Below the pieces are notes generated by a model. That model searched no databases. It was not told the origin of the DNA and saw nothing but the letters and a program-made list of their open reading frames with translations. Positions 28,171-38,128 of a stretch of 64,000 nucleotides of DNA are shown here, one piece after another (within the stretch, counting starts at the first letter, position 1; the number at the start of each line of letters is the position of its first letter). A program made the position numbers and the translations under genes. The stretch is from Mycobacterium sp. UM_WGJ (GTDB lineage Bacteria; Actinomycetota; Actinomycetes; Mycobacteriales; Mycobacteriaceae): NCBI RefSeq assembly GCF_000455125.1, contig NZ_AUWR01000002.1, positions 1 to 64,000 of the forward strand, read 5' to 3'.

Positions 28171-29702
28171 CCGAAGAATCCAACGGCTCCGTACCGGGCC
28201 TGTTCACCCTGGTGCTGCACACCCACCTGCCGTGGCTGGCGCACCACGGCCGCTGGCCCGTCGGCGAGGAATGGCTCTATCAATCCTGGTCGGCGGCGTA
28301 CCTGCCGCTGGTGCGGGTGCTGCGGACGCTGGCCGCCGAAGGCCGGCAGCACCTGCTCACGCTCGGGGTGACACCGGTGGTCGCCGCCCAGCTCGACGAC
28401 CCGTACTGCCTGGACGGCATGCACCACTGGCTGGCGAACTGGCAGCTGCGCGCCGCCCAGGCCACCACCCTGCCCGACATCCGTCCGTTCGGGCTGCACG
28501 AATGCGCCGCGGCCGAACAGGCTCTCGACGAGTTCGCGCTGCTGTGGCGCCATGGCGCCAGCCCGCTGCTGCGGGAGCTGGTGCAGGCGCAGACGGTGGA
28601 ACTGCTCGGCGGTCCGCTGGCTCACCCGTTTCAGCCTCTGCTGGCGCCCCGACTGCGCCAGTTCGCACTGCACGAGGGATTGGCCGATGCCCGGGCACGG
28701 CTGGCCCACACCCCCAGCGGAATCTGGGCCCCGGAATGCGCGTACACGCCGGGTCTGGAAACCGAGTACGCGGCCGCCGGAATTTCGCACTTCATGGTCG
28801 ACGGTCCATCGCTGCACGGCGACACCACCCTCGGCCGGCCGGTCGGCGACACCGACGTGATCGCGTTCGGCCGTGACCTTGCCGTCAGCTACCGGGTGTG
28901 GTCGCCGAAGTCGGGTTATCCCGGGCATGACGCCTACCGGGATTTCCACACCTATGACCACCGCACCGGGCTCAAGCCGTCCCGGGTAACGGGCCGCAAC
29001 GTCTCCCCCGAACAGAAGGCGCCGTACGACCCGCAGCGCGCCGACGCCGCGATCGATGCCCACGTCGCCGATTTCGTCGACGTGGTCCGGGGCAGGCTGC
29101 GGTCCGAGTCCGAGCGGATCGGCCGACCGGCCCACGTGGTCGCCGCGTTCGACACCGAGCTGTTCGGCCACTGGTGGTACGAGGGACCGACCTGGCTGGC
29201 TCGGGTGTTGCGGGCACTGCCCGAAGCGGGGGTTCGCGTCGGCACGCTCTCAGATGCCATCCACGCGGGCTTCGTCGGCGACGCCGTAGAACTGCCGCCC
29301 AGCTCGTGGGGGTCCGGCAAGGACTGGCGGGTGTGGTCCGGTGAGAAGGTCGCCGACCTGGTGCAGCTGAACGCCGAGGTGACCGAGACCGCTCTGGGCG
29401 CCGTCGACAAGGCCCTGGCCCAGACCGCGGCGCCGTCGGGCCCCACCCCGCGCGACCGGGTCGCCGACCAGATCCTGCGCGAGGCGCTGCTGACGGTCTC
29501 GAGCGACTGGCCCTTCATGGTCAGCAAGGACTCCGCCGCCGACTACGCCCGCTACCGCGCGCAGCTGCACGCGCACGCCACCCGGGAGATCGCCGACGCA
29601 CTGGCCGGCGGCCACCGAGACACCGCACAGCGCCTGGCCGACGGCTGGAATAAGGCCGACGGCCTGTTCGGCGCCCTGGATGCCCGTAGGCTGCCACGGT
29701 GA
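28167..29702 (+). CDS. GH57-family 1,4-alpha-glucan branching enzyme-like protein (Rv3031-like)
   Basis: The 511-residue protein has the GH57 features LVLHTHLPWLAHHGRWPVGEEW near the start and GIWAPECAYTPGLE (catalytic Glu in the WAPE motif) near 188-201. A second region, VAAFDTELFGHWWYEGP (catalytic Asp in FDTELFGHWW), lies near 327-343. DUF1957-type C-terminal helices follow. Family members branch or cleave alpha-1,4-glucans. It is flanked by the methyltransferase and the glycosyltransferase, consistent with work on MGLP or a glucan. It starts at a GTG overlapping the upstream stop. Confidence 0.92.
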   Translation: MTEESNGSVPGLFTLVLHTHLPWLAHHGRWPVGEEWLYQSWSAAYLPLVRVLRTLAAEGRQHLLTLGVTPVVAAQLDDPYCLDGMHHWLANWQLRAAQATTLPDIRPFGLHECAAAEQALDEFALLWRHGASPLLRELVQAQTVELLGGPLAHPFQPLLAPRLRQFALHEGLADARARLAHTPSGIWAPECAYTPGLETEYAAAGISHFMVDGPSLHGDTTLGRPVGDTDVIAFGRDLAVSYRVWSPKSGYPGHDAYRDFHTYDHRTGLKPSRVTGRNVSPEQKAPYDPQRADAAIDAHVADFVDVVRGRLRSESERIGRPAHVVAAFDTELFGHWWYEGPTWLARVLRALPEAGVRVGTLSDAIHAGFVGDAVELPPSSWGSGKDWRVWSGEKVADLVQLNAEVTETALGAVDKALAQTAAPSGPTPRDRVADQILREALLTVSSDWPFMVSKDSAADYARYRAQLHAHATREIADALAGGHRDTAQRLADGWNKADGLFGALDARRLPR

Positions 29703-29757
29703 CCCCCCACCTCCGGACCTCGCACCACCACGGTGCGCGTCAGAACGGAACCGCCGC

Positions 29758-31002
29758 GTGAAGATCCTGATGGTGTCGTGGGAATACCCGCCGGTGGTGA
29801 TCGGCGGGTTGGGTCGGCATGTCCACCACCTGTCGACCGCGCTGGCCGCTGCCGGGCACGACGTGGTTGTGCTGTGCCGGCGCCCCTATGGCACCGACCC
29901 GAGTACGCACCCGTCGTCCGACGAGATCAGCGAGGGCGTGCGGGTGGTCGCCGCGGCCCAAGACCCGCACGAGTTCTCCTTCGGCGAAGACATGATGGCC
30001 TGGACACTGGCGATGGGCCATTCCATGGTCCGCGCCGGACTGTCGCTGAAGGTCGACGGCGGCCAGAGCGTGTGGCGCCCCGATCTGGTGCATGCCCACG
30101 ACTGGCTGGTTGCACACCCGGCGATCGCACTCGCTGAATTCTATGATGTGCCTTTGGTTTCCACGATCCACGCCACCGAGGCCGGGCGTCACTCCGGCTG
30201 GGTCTCGGGAGCGTTGAGTCGTCAGGTGCACGCGGTGGAGTCGTGGCTGGTCCGCGAATCCGATTCGCTGATCACCTGTTCGGCCTCAATGCGCGATGAG
30301 ATCACCGACCTGTTCGGTCCCGGACTCGCCGAAACCACGGTGATCCGCAACGGCATCGACGCCGCACGGTGGCCGTTCGCCCCCCGACAGTCTCGTAGCG
30401 GCCCGCCGGAGATTCTGTTCGTCGGGCGACTCGAATACGAGAAGGGCGTGCACGACATCATCGCGGCCCTGCCGCGGATCCGGCGCGCCCACCCCGGAGC
30501 CACGCTGACCATCGCCGGTGACGGCACCCAGCAGGACTGGCTGGTCGAGTGCGCCCGAAAGAACCGGGTGTTCAAGGCAACCCGGTTCATCGGCCGGGTC
30601 GACCACGACGAACTCTTGGCACTGTTGCACCGGGCCGACGCCGCGGCGCTGCCGAGTCACTACGAACCGTTCGGCCTGGCGGCACTGGAAGCCGCTGCCG
30701 CCGGAACCCCACTGGTGGTCGCCAACGTGGGCGGTTTGGGCGAGGCGGTGATCAACGGCGAAACCGGTATGTCCTGCCCGCCGCGCGATGTGCCGGCCCT
30801 GGCCTCGGCGGTGTGTCACGTGCTCGACGACCCGGCTGCCGCCCAGCGCCGCGCCGTCGCCGCCCGCGAGCGGCTCAGCTCGGACTTCGATTGGCACACC
30901 GTCGCCGACGAGACCGCCCAGGTGTACCTGGCGGCCAAACGCCGCTTGCGGGAACCGCAGCCACGCCGGCCGATCATCGAGCACGCACTGCCCGACCGGT
31001 AG
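29758..31002 (+). CDS. Alpha-1,4-glucan glycosyltransferase (Rv3032-like, GT4/GT5 type)
   Basis: The 414-residue protein has the same length as Rv3032. It begins VKILMVSWEYPPVVIGGLGRHV, the donor/acceptor-binding loop of glycogen-synthase-like enzymes. It continues with DLVHAHDWLVAHPA, then ILFVGRLEYEKGVHDII and the nucleotide-sugar motif HYEPFGLAALEAAA (E-X7-E). The M. tuberculosis enzyme elongates glucan chains in MGLP and glycogen/capsular glucan synthesis. GTG 29758 is chosen by homology; the frame opens at 29680 inside the upstream gene. Confidence 0.94.
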   Translation: MKILMVSWEYPPVVIGGLGRHVHHLSTALAAAGHDVVVLCRRPYGTDPSTHPSSDEISEGVRVVAAAQDPHEFSFGEDMMAWTLAMGHSMVRAGLSLKVDGGQSVWRPDLVHAHDWLVAHPAIALAEFYDVPLVSTIHATEAGRHSGWVSGALSRQVHAVESWLVRESDSLITCSASMRDEITDLFGPGLAETTVIRNGIDAARWPFAPRQSRSGPPEILFVGRLEYEKGVHDIIAALPRIRRAHPGATLTIAGDGTQQDWLVECARKNRVFKATRFIGRVDHDELLALLHRADAAALPSHYEPFGLAALEAAAAGTPLVVANVGGLGEAVINGETGMSCPPRDVPALASAVCHVLDDPAAAQRRAVAARERLSSDFDWHTVADETAQVYLAAKRRLREPQPRRPIIEHALPDR

Positions 31003-31012
31003 CCCTGGCCGG

Positions 31013-32146
31013 ATGAAGAGTCGCGCCGCGATCCTGCGAACCTACGGTGGCCCCTGGTCGGTCGAGGAGTTCGAACTGGATCCGCCGCGCGCCGGGGAGG
31101 TCTTGGTCCGCATGGCCGCGGCGGGCCTGTGCCATTCCGACGAGCACATCCGGCAAGGTCACCTGGCCCCGCCGGGGCAGAGCGCTCCCGCTGCGCCGAC
31201 CATCGGAGGACACGAGGGCTCCGGGACGGTCGTACAGGTCGGTGACGGCGTCACGGGGCTGTCCCCCGGCGATCACGTGGTGACCTCATTCGTCGCGGTC
31301 TGCGGTCAATGTCATTGGTGTTCTTCGGGCATGGAGTACGTCTGTGACGCCGGAGCGGGAACCATGCTGCCCGGAATGCCCACCGACGGCACCTTCCGCC
31401 ACCATGGCGCCGACGGCCGGGATCTGGCTCATGTCTCCAAGATCGGCGCGTTCGCCGAACACACCGTGGTCTCGGCCGCCTCGCTGGTCAAGATCGATCC
31501 GCACTTGCCGCTGGTACCCGCGGCCCTGCTGGCGTGCGCGGTGCCGACGGGGTACGGCTCGGCGGCGTATCGCGCCGGTGTGCGCGGCGGCGACACCGTC
31601 GTGGTCATCGGAGTGGGCGGCATCGGCACCGCCGCCGTCCAGGGGGCCCGCATCAACGGGGCCGTTCGGATCGTCGCGGTGGATCCCGTTGCCTTCAAGC
31701 GGGAATCGGCCCGCACTTTCGGTGCCACCCACACCGCCTCCAGCACCGCCGAGGCCTTCGAGATGCTCCGCGACCTGACCCGCGGGGTAATGGCCGACGC
31801 TGTCGTGGTGTCCCCCGCTGTGGTCACCGATTCCGATGTCGAGGAGGCCCTGCGGCTGACCCGTAAGGCCGGGATCTGTGTGCTGACCGGAATGGCGGTG
31901 CAGGGCACGCGGACCAGCATCGATCCCCAGGACATGATGCTGATGAACAAGACGCTGTGCGGCACCGTGTTCGGCTCCTGCAACCCGCGGACCGACATCC
32001 CGCTGTTGGCCACACTCTACGATGCGGGTCACCTGCAACTCGACGAGATGGTCACCAAGCGTTACCGGCTCGACGAGGTCAACCAGGCCTATGAAGACCT
32101 GGCCGGCGGCGAATTGATCAGGGGCGTCATCGACTTCGGCCTCTAG
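31013..32146 (+). CDS. NDMA-dependent type alcohol dehydrogenase
   Basis: Zinc MDR of 377 residues. It has GLCHSDEHIRQGHL, IGGHEGSGTV (catalytic zinc ligands Cys, His, Glu), a structural-zinc-like CGQCHWCSSGMEYVC, and the cofactor motif VIGVGGIGTAAVQGA. The SDEHIRQG and MEYVCDAGA details match the family annotated as NDMA-dependent alcohol dehydrogenases, in which a tightly bound nicotinamide is recycled by an electron carrier. It follows the glycosyltransferase by 10 bases and converges on the monooxygenase gene. The alcohol substrate is unknown; it may serve the neighbouring catabolic block. Confidence 0.88.
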   Translation: MKSRAAILRTYGGPWSVEEFELDPPRAGEVLVRMAAAGLCHSDEHIRQGHLAPPGQSAPAAPTIGGHEGSGTVVQVGDGVTGLSPGDHVVTSFVAVCGQCHWCSSGMEYVCDAGAGTMLPGMPTDGTFRHHGADGRDLAHVSKIGAFAEHTVVSAASLVKIDPHLPLVPAALLACAVPTGYGSAAYRAGVRGGDTVVVIGVGGIGTAAVQGARINGAVRIVAVDPVAFKRESARTFGATHTASSTAEAFEMLRDLTRGVMADAVVVSPAVVTDSDVEEALRLTRKAGICVLTGMAVQGTRTSIDPQDMMLMNKTLCGTVFGSCNPRTDIPLLATLYDAGHLQLDEMVTKRYRLDEVNQAYEDLAGGELIRGVIDFGL

Positions 32147-32152
32147 CTTCGG

Positions 32153-33931
<1,779 letters not shown>

Positions 33932-33985
33932 CGTCAGGCACCTCCGGAACGCCGCAAAGACAGCCCAGCAACCGGCTCAGCATAT

Positions 33986-34005
33986 AATCAATCAGTTGAT
34001 CATAT
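33986..34005. promoter_or_regulatory. Candidate operator upstream of the Baeyer-Villiger monooxygenase
   Basis: The core ATCAATCAGTTGAT (33987-34000) is a near-palindrome in the 73-base gap between the TetR stop and the monooxygenase start. Its 20-base surround is 16/20 identical to the site at 38067-38086, before the divergent aldehyde dehydrogenase and luciferase-like genes. A consensus of ATCAATCGATTGAT is suggested. Confidence 0.55.
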
Positions 34006-34613
34006 CAATGGGCGACGAACAGCGTCCCCCGGATCAGGCGCTTCGCGGCGGCCAGCGCCGCCTGATAGGCCTCCGGAGATCCGGTCGCCGCCAATTCGGT
34101 CAGGCCGTAGACCAGGGCGTAGGTCACCTCGACCACCCGCCACCCCCCGCTGACGTCGCGCGTATCGCCGTCATCGACGATCCCGGTGATGATGTCGCGC
34201 AGCGCTTCCAGGCCCCCGCTTCCGGTGTCGCCCGGATACACGGTGACGGCGTTCTGAGCACGAATCGCCCATTCGAACGTGGCGAGATCGGGATGCTCGC
34301 GCATGAGGTTGCCGGACTCGTCCAGCACGGCCTCGATCCGGTCGACCACCGTGCCGGGCCGCTCGGCGGCGCGCCGCAGCCGCGGCAGCGCGATCTCGGC
34401 GCGCGCGACGATCGCGGCGGCCACCAGTTCGGCCTTGTTCGGAAAGTAGTTGTAGAGATTGGCGCTGGTAACACCTGCCGTGCGCGCGATCTGACGGATC
34501 GTGGTCCGTGCGTAGCCCAATTCGGCCACGCACGCAATGGTGGCGGCGATGATCCGCTGACGGGTCTGGCCGCCGTCGGCGCCGACCGGGCGGCCCAGCT
34601 GCGGTGTCGACAT
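34005..34613 (-). CDS. TetR-family regulator, paralog 1
   Basis: This 202-residue protein has a helix-turn-helix RIIAATIACVAELGYARTTI, then RQIARTAGVTSANLYNYFPNKAELV. The C-terminal half ends LIRGTLFVAH. It is clearly paralogous to the divergent TetR at 34704: the two share TRQRII, TIR-IA, PNK-EL, EIALPRL and LIRGTLF. It reads toward the monooxygenase and probably represses or activates it. The ATG at 34613 lies in one arm of a 10-bp inverted repeat whose loop contains the GAGGA ribosome site. Confidence 0.92.
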   Translation of the reverse strand: MSTPQLGRPVGADGGQTRQRIIAATIACVAELGYARTTIRQIARTAGVTSANLYNYFPNKAELVAAAIVARAEIALPRLRRAAERPGTVVDRIEAVLDESGNLMREHPDLATFEWAIRAQNAVTVYPGDTGSGGLEALRDIITGIVDDGDTRDVSGGWRVVEVTYALVYGLTELAATGSPEAYQAALAAAKRLIRGTLFVAH

Positions 34614-34641
34614 AGACCCATCCTCGCAGCCGTCGACACCG
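34602..34641 (-). promoter_or_regulatory. Inverted repeat enclosing the TetR ribosome site and start codon
   Basis: CGGTGTCGAC (34602-34611) and GTCGACACCG (34632-34641) are perfect 10-bp inverted arms with a 20-base spacer. In the TetR mRNA the loop would hold GAGGA and the stem would include part of the ATG (34611-34613). It could be an autoregulatory operator or a translation-limiting hairpin. A repeat of this size can also arise by chance in GC-rich DNA. Confidence 0.35.
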
Positions 34642-34703
34642 GCGTCGGGCAACCGGCGCAGTGTTGACCTGCCCGATCGCCGGCGGACTAACCTGAGGTG
34701 ATC

Positions 34704-35276
34704 ATGCCCCTGACGTCGACGCCGCGGGGTCGGCCGGCTGGAACCAGCAGCGAAAAGACCCGCCAGCGAATCATCAGCGCAGCGATCCGGCGTGTCGCAG
34801 AGGTGGGCCGTTCGGGTGCCACCATCCGCGAGATCGCCGCCGGCGCCGAGATGACCAGCGCCAGCCTGTACCACTACTTTCCGAACAAGGATGAGCTGAT
34901 GGCGGCGACCGTGGCCGCCGCACGCGAGATCGCACTGCCCCGCTTACATGCCGCAGCACAGCACGGCGGCACCGTGGCGGATCGGCTTGCCGCAGTGCTT
35001 ACCGAGGCCGACCGGCTGCGCCACGACCACCCCTATCTGGCCGCCTTCGAACGCGCTACCGGCGGGGTCTCGCCGTTGCGCGACGTCATCGGCGAGATCG
35101 TCGACGAAGCGCAGCGCGGCGGTTCGCTGGCGACCGGTATCGACGGCGACGGCGCCGCGGCTGCCGCGTACGTGTTGACGCGCGGGTTGATCGAGCAGGC
35201 AGCGCAACTGTCGCCGGACGCCTACCGTGCCACCCTGCGCTGCGCCGAAGATCTCATCCGCGGCACGCTGTTCTGA
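34704..35276 (+). CDS. TetR-family regulator, paralog 2
   Basis: The protein has 190 residues, with the DNA-binding domain RQRIISAAIRRVAEVG, TIREIAAGAEMTSASLYHYFPNKDELM and the C-terminal LIRGTLF. It is transcribed divergently from paralog 1 with 90 bases between starts. ATG 34704 has GAGG five bases upstream, favouring it over GTG 34698. It reads toward the convergent TfoX/esterase/aldehyde dehydrogenase operon. Which of the two TetRs binds the shared ATCAATCGATTGAT-like site cannot be told from sequence. Confidence 0.92.
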   Translation: MPLTSTPRGRPAGTSSEKTRQRIISAAIRRVAEVGRSGATIREIAAGAEMTSASLYHYFPNKDELMAATVAAAREIALPRLHAAAQHGGTVADRLAAVLTEADRLRHDHPYLAAFERATGGVSPLRDVIGEIVDEAQRGGSLATGIDGDGAAAAAYVLTRGLIEQAAQLSPDAYRATLRCAEDLIRGTLF

Positions 35277-35295
35277 GCGGCTGCCGTGGGGCCGT

Positions 35296-35619
35296 TCAAG
35301 CGCTGGCCGCGGCAGCGATTCCGATATCCACCCATTCGGCGAGCTGATGCCGAGAACTGAGGTGTTCGCCGTCGACATGGACCCAGCCCCGCATGGTCCG
35401 TCCGCCCATCTCCATGGGCTGGGCGGCGGTGGTTCTCAGCAGGTGTTCGGCACGCGCGACACCCACGCGGACCAGCAGCCCGCCGGCCATCGCCGCGACG
35501 GCGATCTTGCCGGCGACCATGAATGCCAGCCCGCCGAACATCGCCTTCTCCAACACGGGTGGACCGTCGCCCGCGAATATCTCCCGCACGCGGGCCGCCA
35601 GCTGCGCGTCGTAGGCCAC
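35296..35619 (-). CDS. TfoX N-terminal domain protein
   Basis: The 107-residue protein has the TfoX-N pattern: KAMFGGLAFMVAGKIAVAAMAGGLLVRVG, then EMGGRTMRGWVHVD. This small domain occurs alone in many bacteria and its role outside competence is unknown. GTG 35619 follows GGTGGGG and overlaps the esterase stop by one base, marking it as the last gene of the ALDH-esterase-TfoX operon. The longer frame upstream lies inside the esterase gene and is discounted. Confidence 0.78.
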   Translation of the reverse strand: MAYDAQLAARVREIFAGDGPPVLEKAMFGGLAFMVAGKIAVAAMAGGLLVRVGVARAEHLLRTTAAQPMEMGGRTMRGWVHVDGEHLSSRHQLAEWVDIGIAAAASA

Positions 35620-36566
35620 TACAACCCCACCAGATAGCGCACTCGGTGCGCGATAACCCGCCGCGACACCTCGGCATCGGGCACCAGCAGGTCGAACGCG
35701 TGCGGACACCCGGGGTACACATGCAGCTCGACGGGGACCCCCGCGGCAATCAGCCGGTGCGCGAAGGCGACATCCTCCGGCGCGAAGATGTCCAGCCCGC
35801 CGACATCGAGGTACGTTGGCGGCAGGCCGGCCAGGTCGCCGGCTCGGGCCGGCGCGGCGTAACCGTCGGCGCCGCCGTTGCCCAGCAGCGCTGTCCAGCC
35901 GGTGACGTTGTCGTCGTAGCTCCAGGTGAGCAGGGTCGCGCCCGCGTCACCGGCCTCGCGGGTGCGGTCGTCGAGCATGGGATAGATCAACAGCTGGGCT
36001 GCGATCGCCGGTCCGCCCCGGTCGCGGGCCAGCAGGCCCACGCCTGCGGCCAGTCCCCCGCCGGCGCTGTCGCCCATCACGGCCAGCCGGGACGCGTCGA
36101 CCCCCAGCTCGCCCGCGTGCTCGCTGAGCCAGCACAATGCCGCGTAGCAGTCCTGAAGCGGAGCCGGATGCGGGAATTCCGGGGCGACACGGTAATCCAC
36201 CACCAGCATCGGCACCCCGGAAGCAGCGACATAGGCGCGCACCGCCGCGTCGTAGAGCGAACCCACGTGTCGCCAGTCCAGGATCATTCCGCCGCCGTGC
36301 AGATACAGCGCAGCGCTGCCGGGCTGAGTGGCGCCGGTTCGCCGGTACCAGCGCAACGGAAGCGTGCCCCCGTCGTAGGTCAGCGAAAACTCGTGGGTTT
36401 CTACGCCGGTGACCGGCGGCAGCGACGCCAGTACCTGATTGAAGGTATGCCCCACGTTGCACCGACGTGCAGCGACATTGCCGACCGGCGGCGGCGGCGC
36501 ATCGTCGGCACCGTCGCGCATCGCCAGCAACGCCGCCAGCACCTGCGGATCAGGAGCCCCGGCCAT
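35619..36566 (-). CDS. Alpha/beta hydrolase, hormone-sensitive-lipase-type esterase
   Basis: Esterase of 315 residues with the HSL oxyanion motif HGGG at 90-93 (YLHGGGMILDW). Its catalytic triad is Ser167 (GDSAGGG), Asp259 (VGGLDIF) and His289 (GCPHAFD). It would hydrolyse short esters or lactones in the cytoplasm. ATG 36566 overlaps the aldehyde dehydrogenase stop by one base (TGATG), so the genes are coupled. With the Baeyer-Villiger enzyme 1.7 kb away, a ketone-to-ester-to-acid route is plausible but not proven. Confidence 0.93.
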   Translation of the reverse strand: MAGAPDPQVLAALLAMRDGADDAPPPPVGNVAARRCNVGHTFNQVLASLPPVTGVETHEFSLTYDGGTLPLRWYRRTGATQPGSAALYLHGGGMILDWRHVGSLYDAAVRAYVAASGVPMLVVDYRVAPEFPHPAPLQDCYAALCWLSEHAGELGVDASRLAVMGDSAGGGLAAGVGLLARDRGGPAIAAQLLIYPMLDDRTREAGDAGATLLTWSYDDNVTGWTALLGNGGADGYAAPARAGDLAGLPPTYLDVGGLDIFAPEDVAFAHRLIAAGVPVELHVYPGCPHAFDLLVPDAEVSRRVIAHRVRYLVGL

Positions 36567-38035
36567 CAGCGCTGCGCCCCAGACACCGCGGTAGCCACCA
36601 CCTTGGTCTCGAGGTATTCCTCGAAGCCTGCCAATCCCATCTCCCGGCCGACCCCGGACTGCTTGTAGCCGCCGAACGGCACGTCGGCGGCGTACCACAT
36701 GCCGCCGTTGACGTTGACTGTCCCGACACGCAGTCGCGACGCCATCCGGGCGGCGCGGTCTTCGGACCCGAACACCGTGGCGGACAAACCATACGGCGAG
36801 TCGTTGGCGATCCTCAGCGCATCGTCATCACCGTCGTGGGCGAGCACCACCAGCACCGGGCCGAAAATCTCTTCGCGGGCCACGCGGGCCTCGTTGGACA
36901 GGCCGGCGATCACCGTCGGCTCGATGTAGAAGCCCCGATCCAGGTCATCCGGTCGGCCGCCGCCACAGGCAAACGTCCCGCCTTCGGCGATCGCCAGATC
37001 AAGATAGGACTGCACCCGATCTCGCTGCTTCGCCGAGATCAACGGTCCACACAACGTTTTCGGATCATTGGGGTCGCCGACCGCGACCCCAGAAATCGCG
37101 GCAGCCACCGCATCAAGCGCCTCGCCGTAGCGTGCGCGGGGCACCAGCAGCCGGGTGGTCAGTGCGCATCCCTGGCCGGCGTGGATCGCTACCGTCGACG
37201 CGGCCGCCGTGCAGGCGGCGGACAGGTCGGCGTCATCGAGGACTACAAAGGCCGACTTTCCGCCGAGTTCCAGAAAAACCTTCTTGATGTTCTGTGCGGC
37301 AGCAGTCATCACCGAGCGCCCGGTCGCCGTCGAGCCGGTGAAGGAGACCACATCCACCCGAGGGTCCTCGGCGAGCCGGGCACCGATGCGGTGGTCGGAC
37401 GCCGTGACGATGTTGACCACTCCCGGCGGAAAGTCAGTCTTCTCGACGATGATCCGACCGACTTCGGCAGCGCACCAAGGGGTGTCGGGTGCCGGTTTGA
37501 GGACGACGGTGTTGCCCGCCGCCAGCGCCGGCCCGATCTTGGCGAACGTGACCTGGTGCGGGAAGTTCCACGGCGTGATCGCTCCGACCACGCCGAACGG
37601 CTCCCGCACGACGGTCCGCGCGGTGGTGATGCCCATCGGGGCCGCCACCCCGAGATCCACCTGCCAGGGGTAGCTCTCCGCGGTGGCGGCCGGGAAACCC
37701 AGGTCATCGACGGGGGTCTGCAGCTGGCCTCGGTAGGTCAGCGACCGGGGCGCCCCGGCCTCGGCGATGGTGATCTCACGCAGCGTCTCGATCTCGTCGT
37801 TGAGCGCGTCGCGCAGCTGGCGCAGACAGTGCACTCGTAATGCGGTGTCGCGGCCCCAGTCCGAGGTGTCGAACGCCGCCCGGGCGGCGGCGATAGCGCG
37901 GTCGAGGTCGGCGGCATCGCCGTCGGCGGCCGCACCGATGGCTTCCTCGGTGGCCGGGTTGATGGTGTCAAAGGTGCCCGCGCCACCGGCAACCAGCGCG
38001 CCGTCGATCAGCAGCTGGGTCAGCACACCGGTCAC
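36566..38035 (-). CDS. NAD(P)-dependent aldehyde dehydrogenase
   Basis: The 489-residue enzyme has the ALDH features: TPWNFPHQVTFAKIGPALAAGNTVVLKPAP, the Glu motif LELGGKSAFVVLDDAD, the catalytic C290 in GQGCALTTRLL, and EEIFGPVLVVL. It oxidises an aldehyde to the acid. It is the first gene of a coupled ALDH-esterase-TfoX operon. It diverges from the luciferase-like monooxygenase, with an operator-like site in the 93-base gap. Confidence 0.95.
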   Translation of the reverse strand: MTGVLTQLLIDGALVAGGAGTFDTINPATEEAIGAAADGDAADLDRAIAAARAAFDTSDWGRDTALRVHCLRQLRDALNDEIETLREITIAEAGAPRSLTYRGQLQTPVDDLGFPAATAESYPWQVDLGVAAPMGITTARTVVREPFGVVGAITPWNFPHQVTFAKIGPALAAGNTVVLKPAPDTPWCAAEVGRIIVEKTDFPPGVVNIVTASDHRIGARLAEDPRVDVVSFTGSTATGRSVMTAAAQNIKKVFLELGGKSAFVVLDDADLSAACTAAASTVAIHAGQGCALTTRLLVPRARYGEALDAVAAAISGVAVGDPNDPKTLCGPLISAKQRDRVQSYLDLAIAEGGTFACGGGRPDDLDRGFYIEPTVIAGLSNEARVAREEIFGPVLVVLAHDGDDDALRIANDSPYGLSATVFGSEDRAARMASRLRVGTVNVNGGMWYAADVPFGGYKQSGVGREMGLAGFEEYLETKVVATAVSGAQR

Positions 38036-38066
38036 AGTGCCTAGGCTAACGGCGCCACATCGGCAT

Positions 38067-38086
38067 AAACAATCGATTGATCATTT
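38067..38086. promoter_or_regulatory. Candidate operator between aldehyde dehydrogenase and luciferase-like genes
   Basis: The core AACAATCGATTGAT (38068-38081) is palindromic at 6 of 7 half-site positions and is followed by CATTT. It matches the site at 33986-34005 in 16 of 20 bases in the same orientation. It lies 32 bases from the ALDH start and about 43 bases from the luciferase-like start. Confidence 0.55.
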
Positions 38087-38128
38087 CGTCCGCTACGGTG
38101 GCGCCTCAGGAGGTGACCGGTCAATCCC

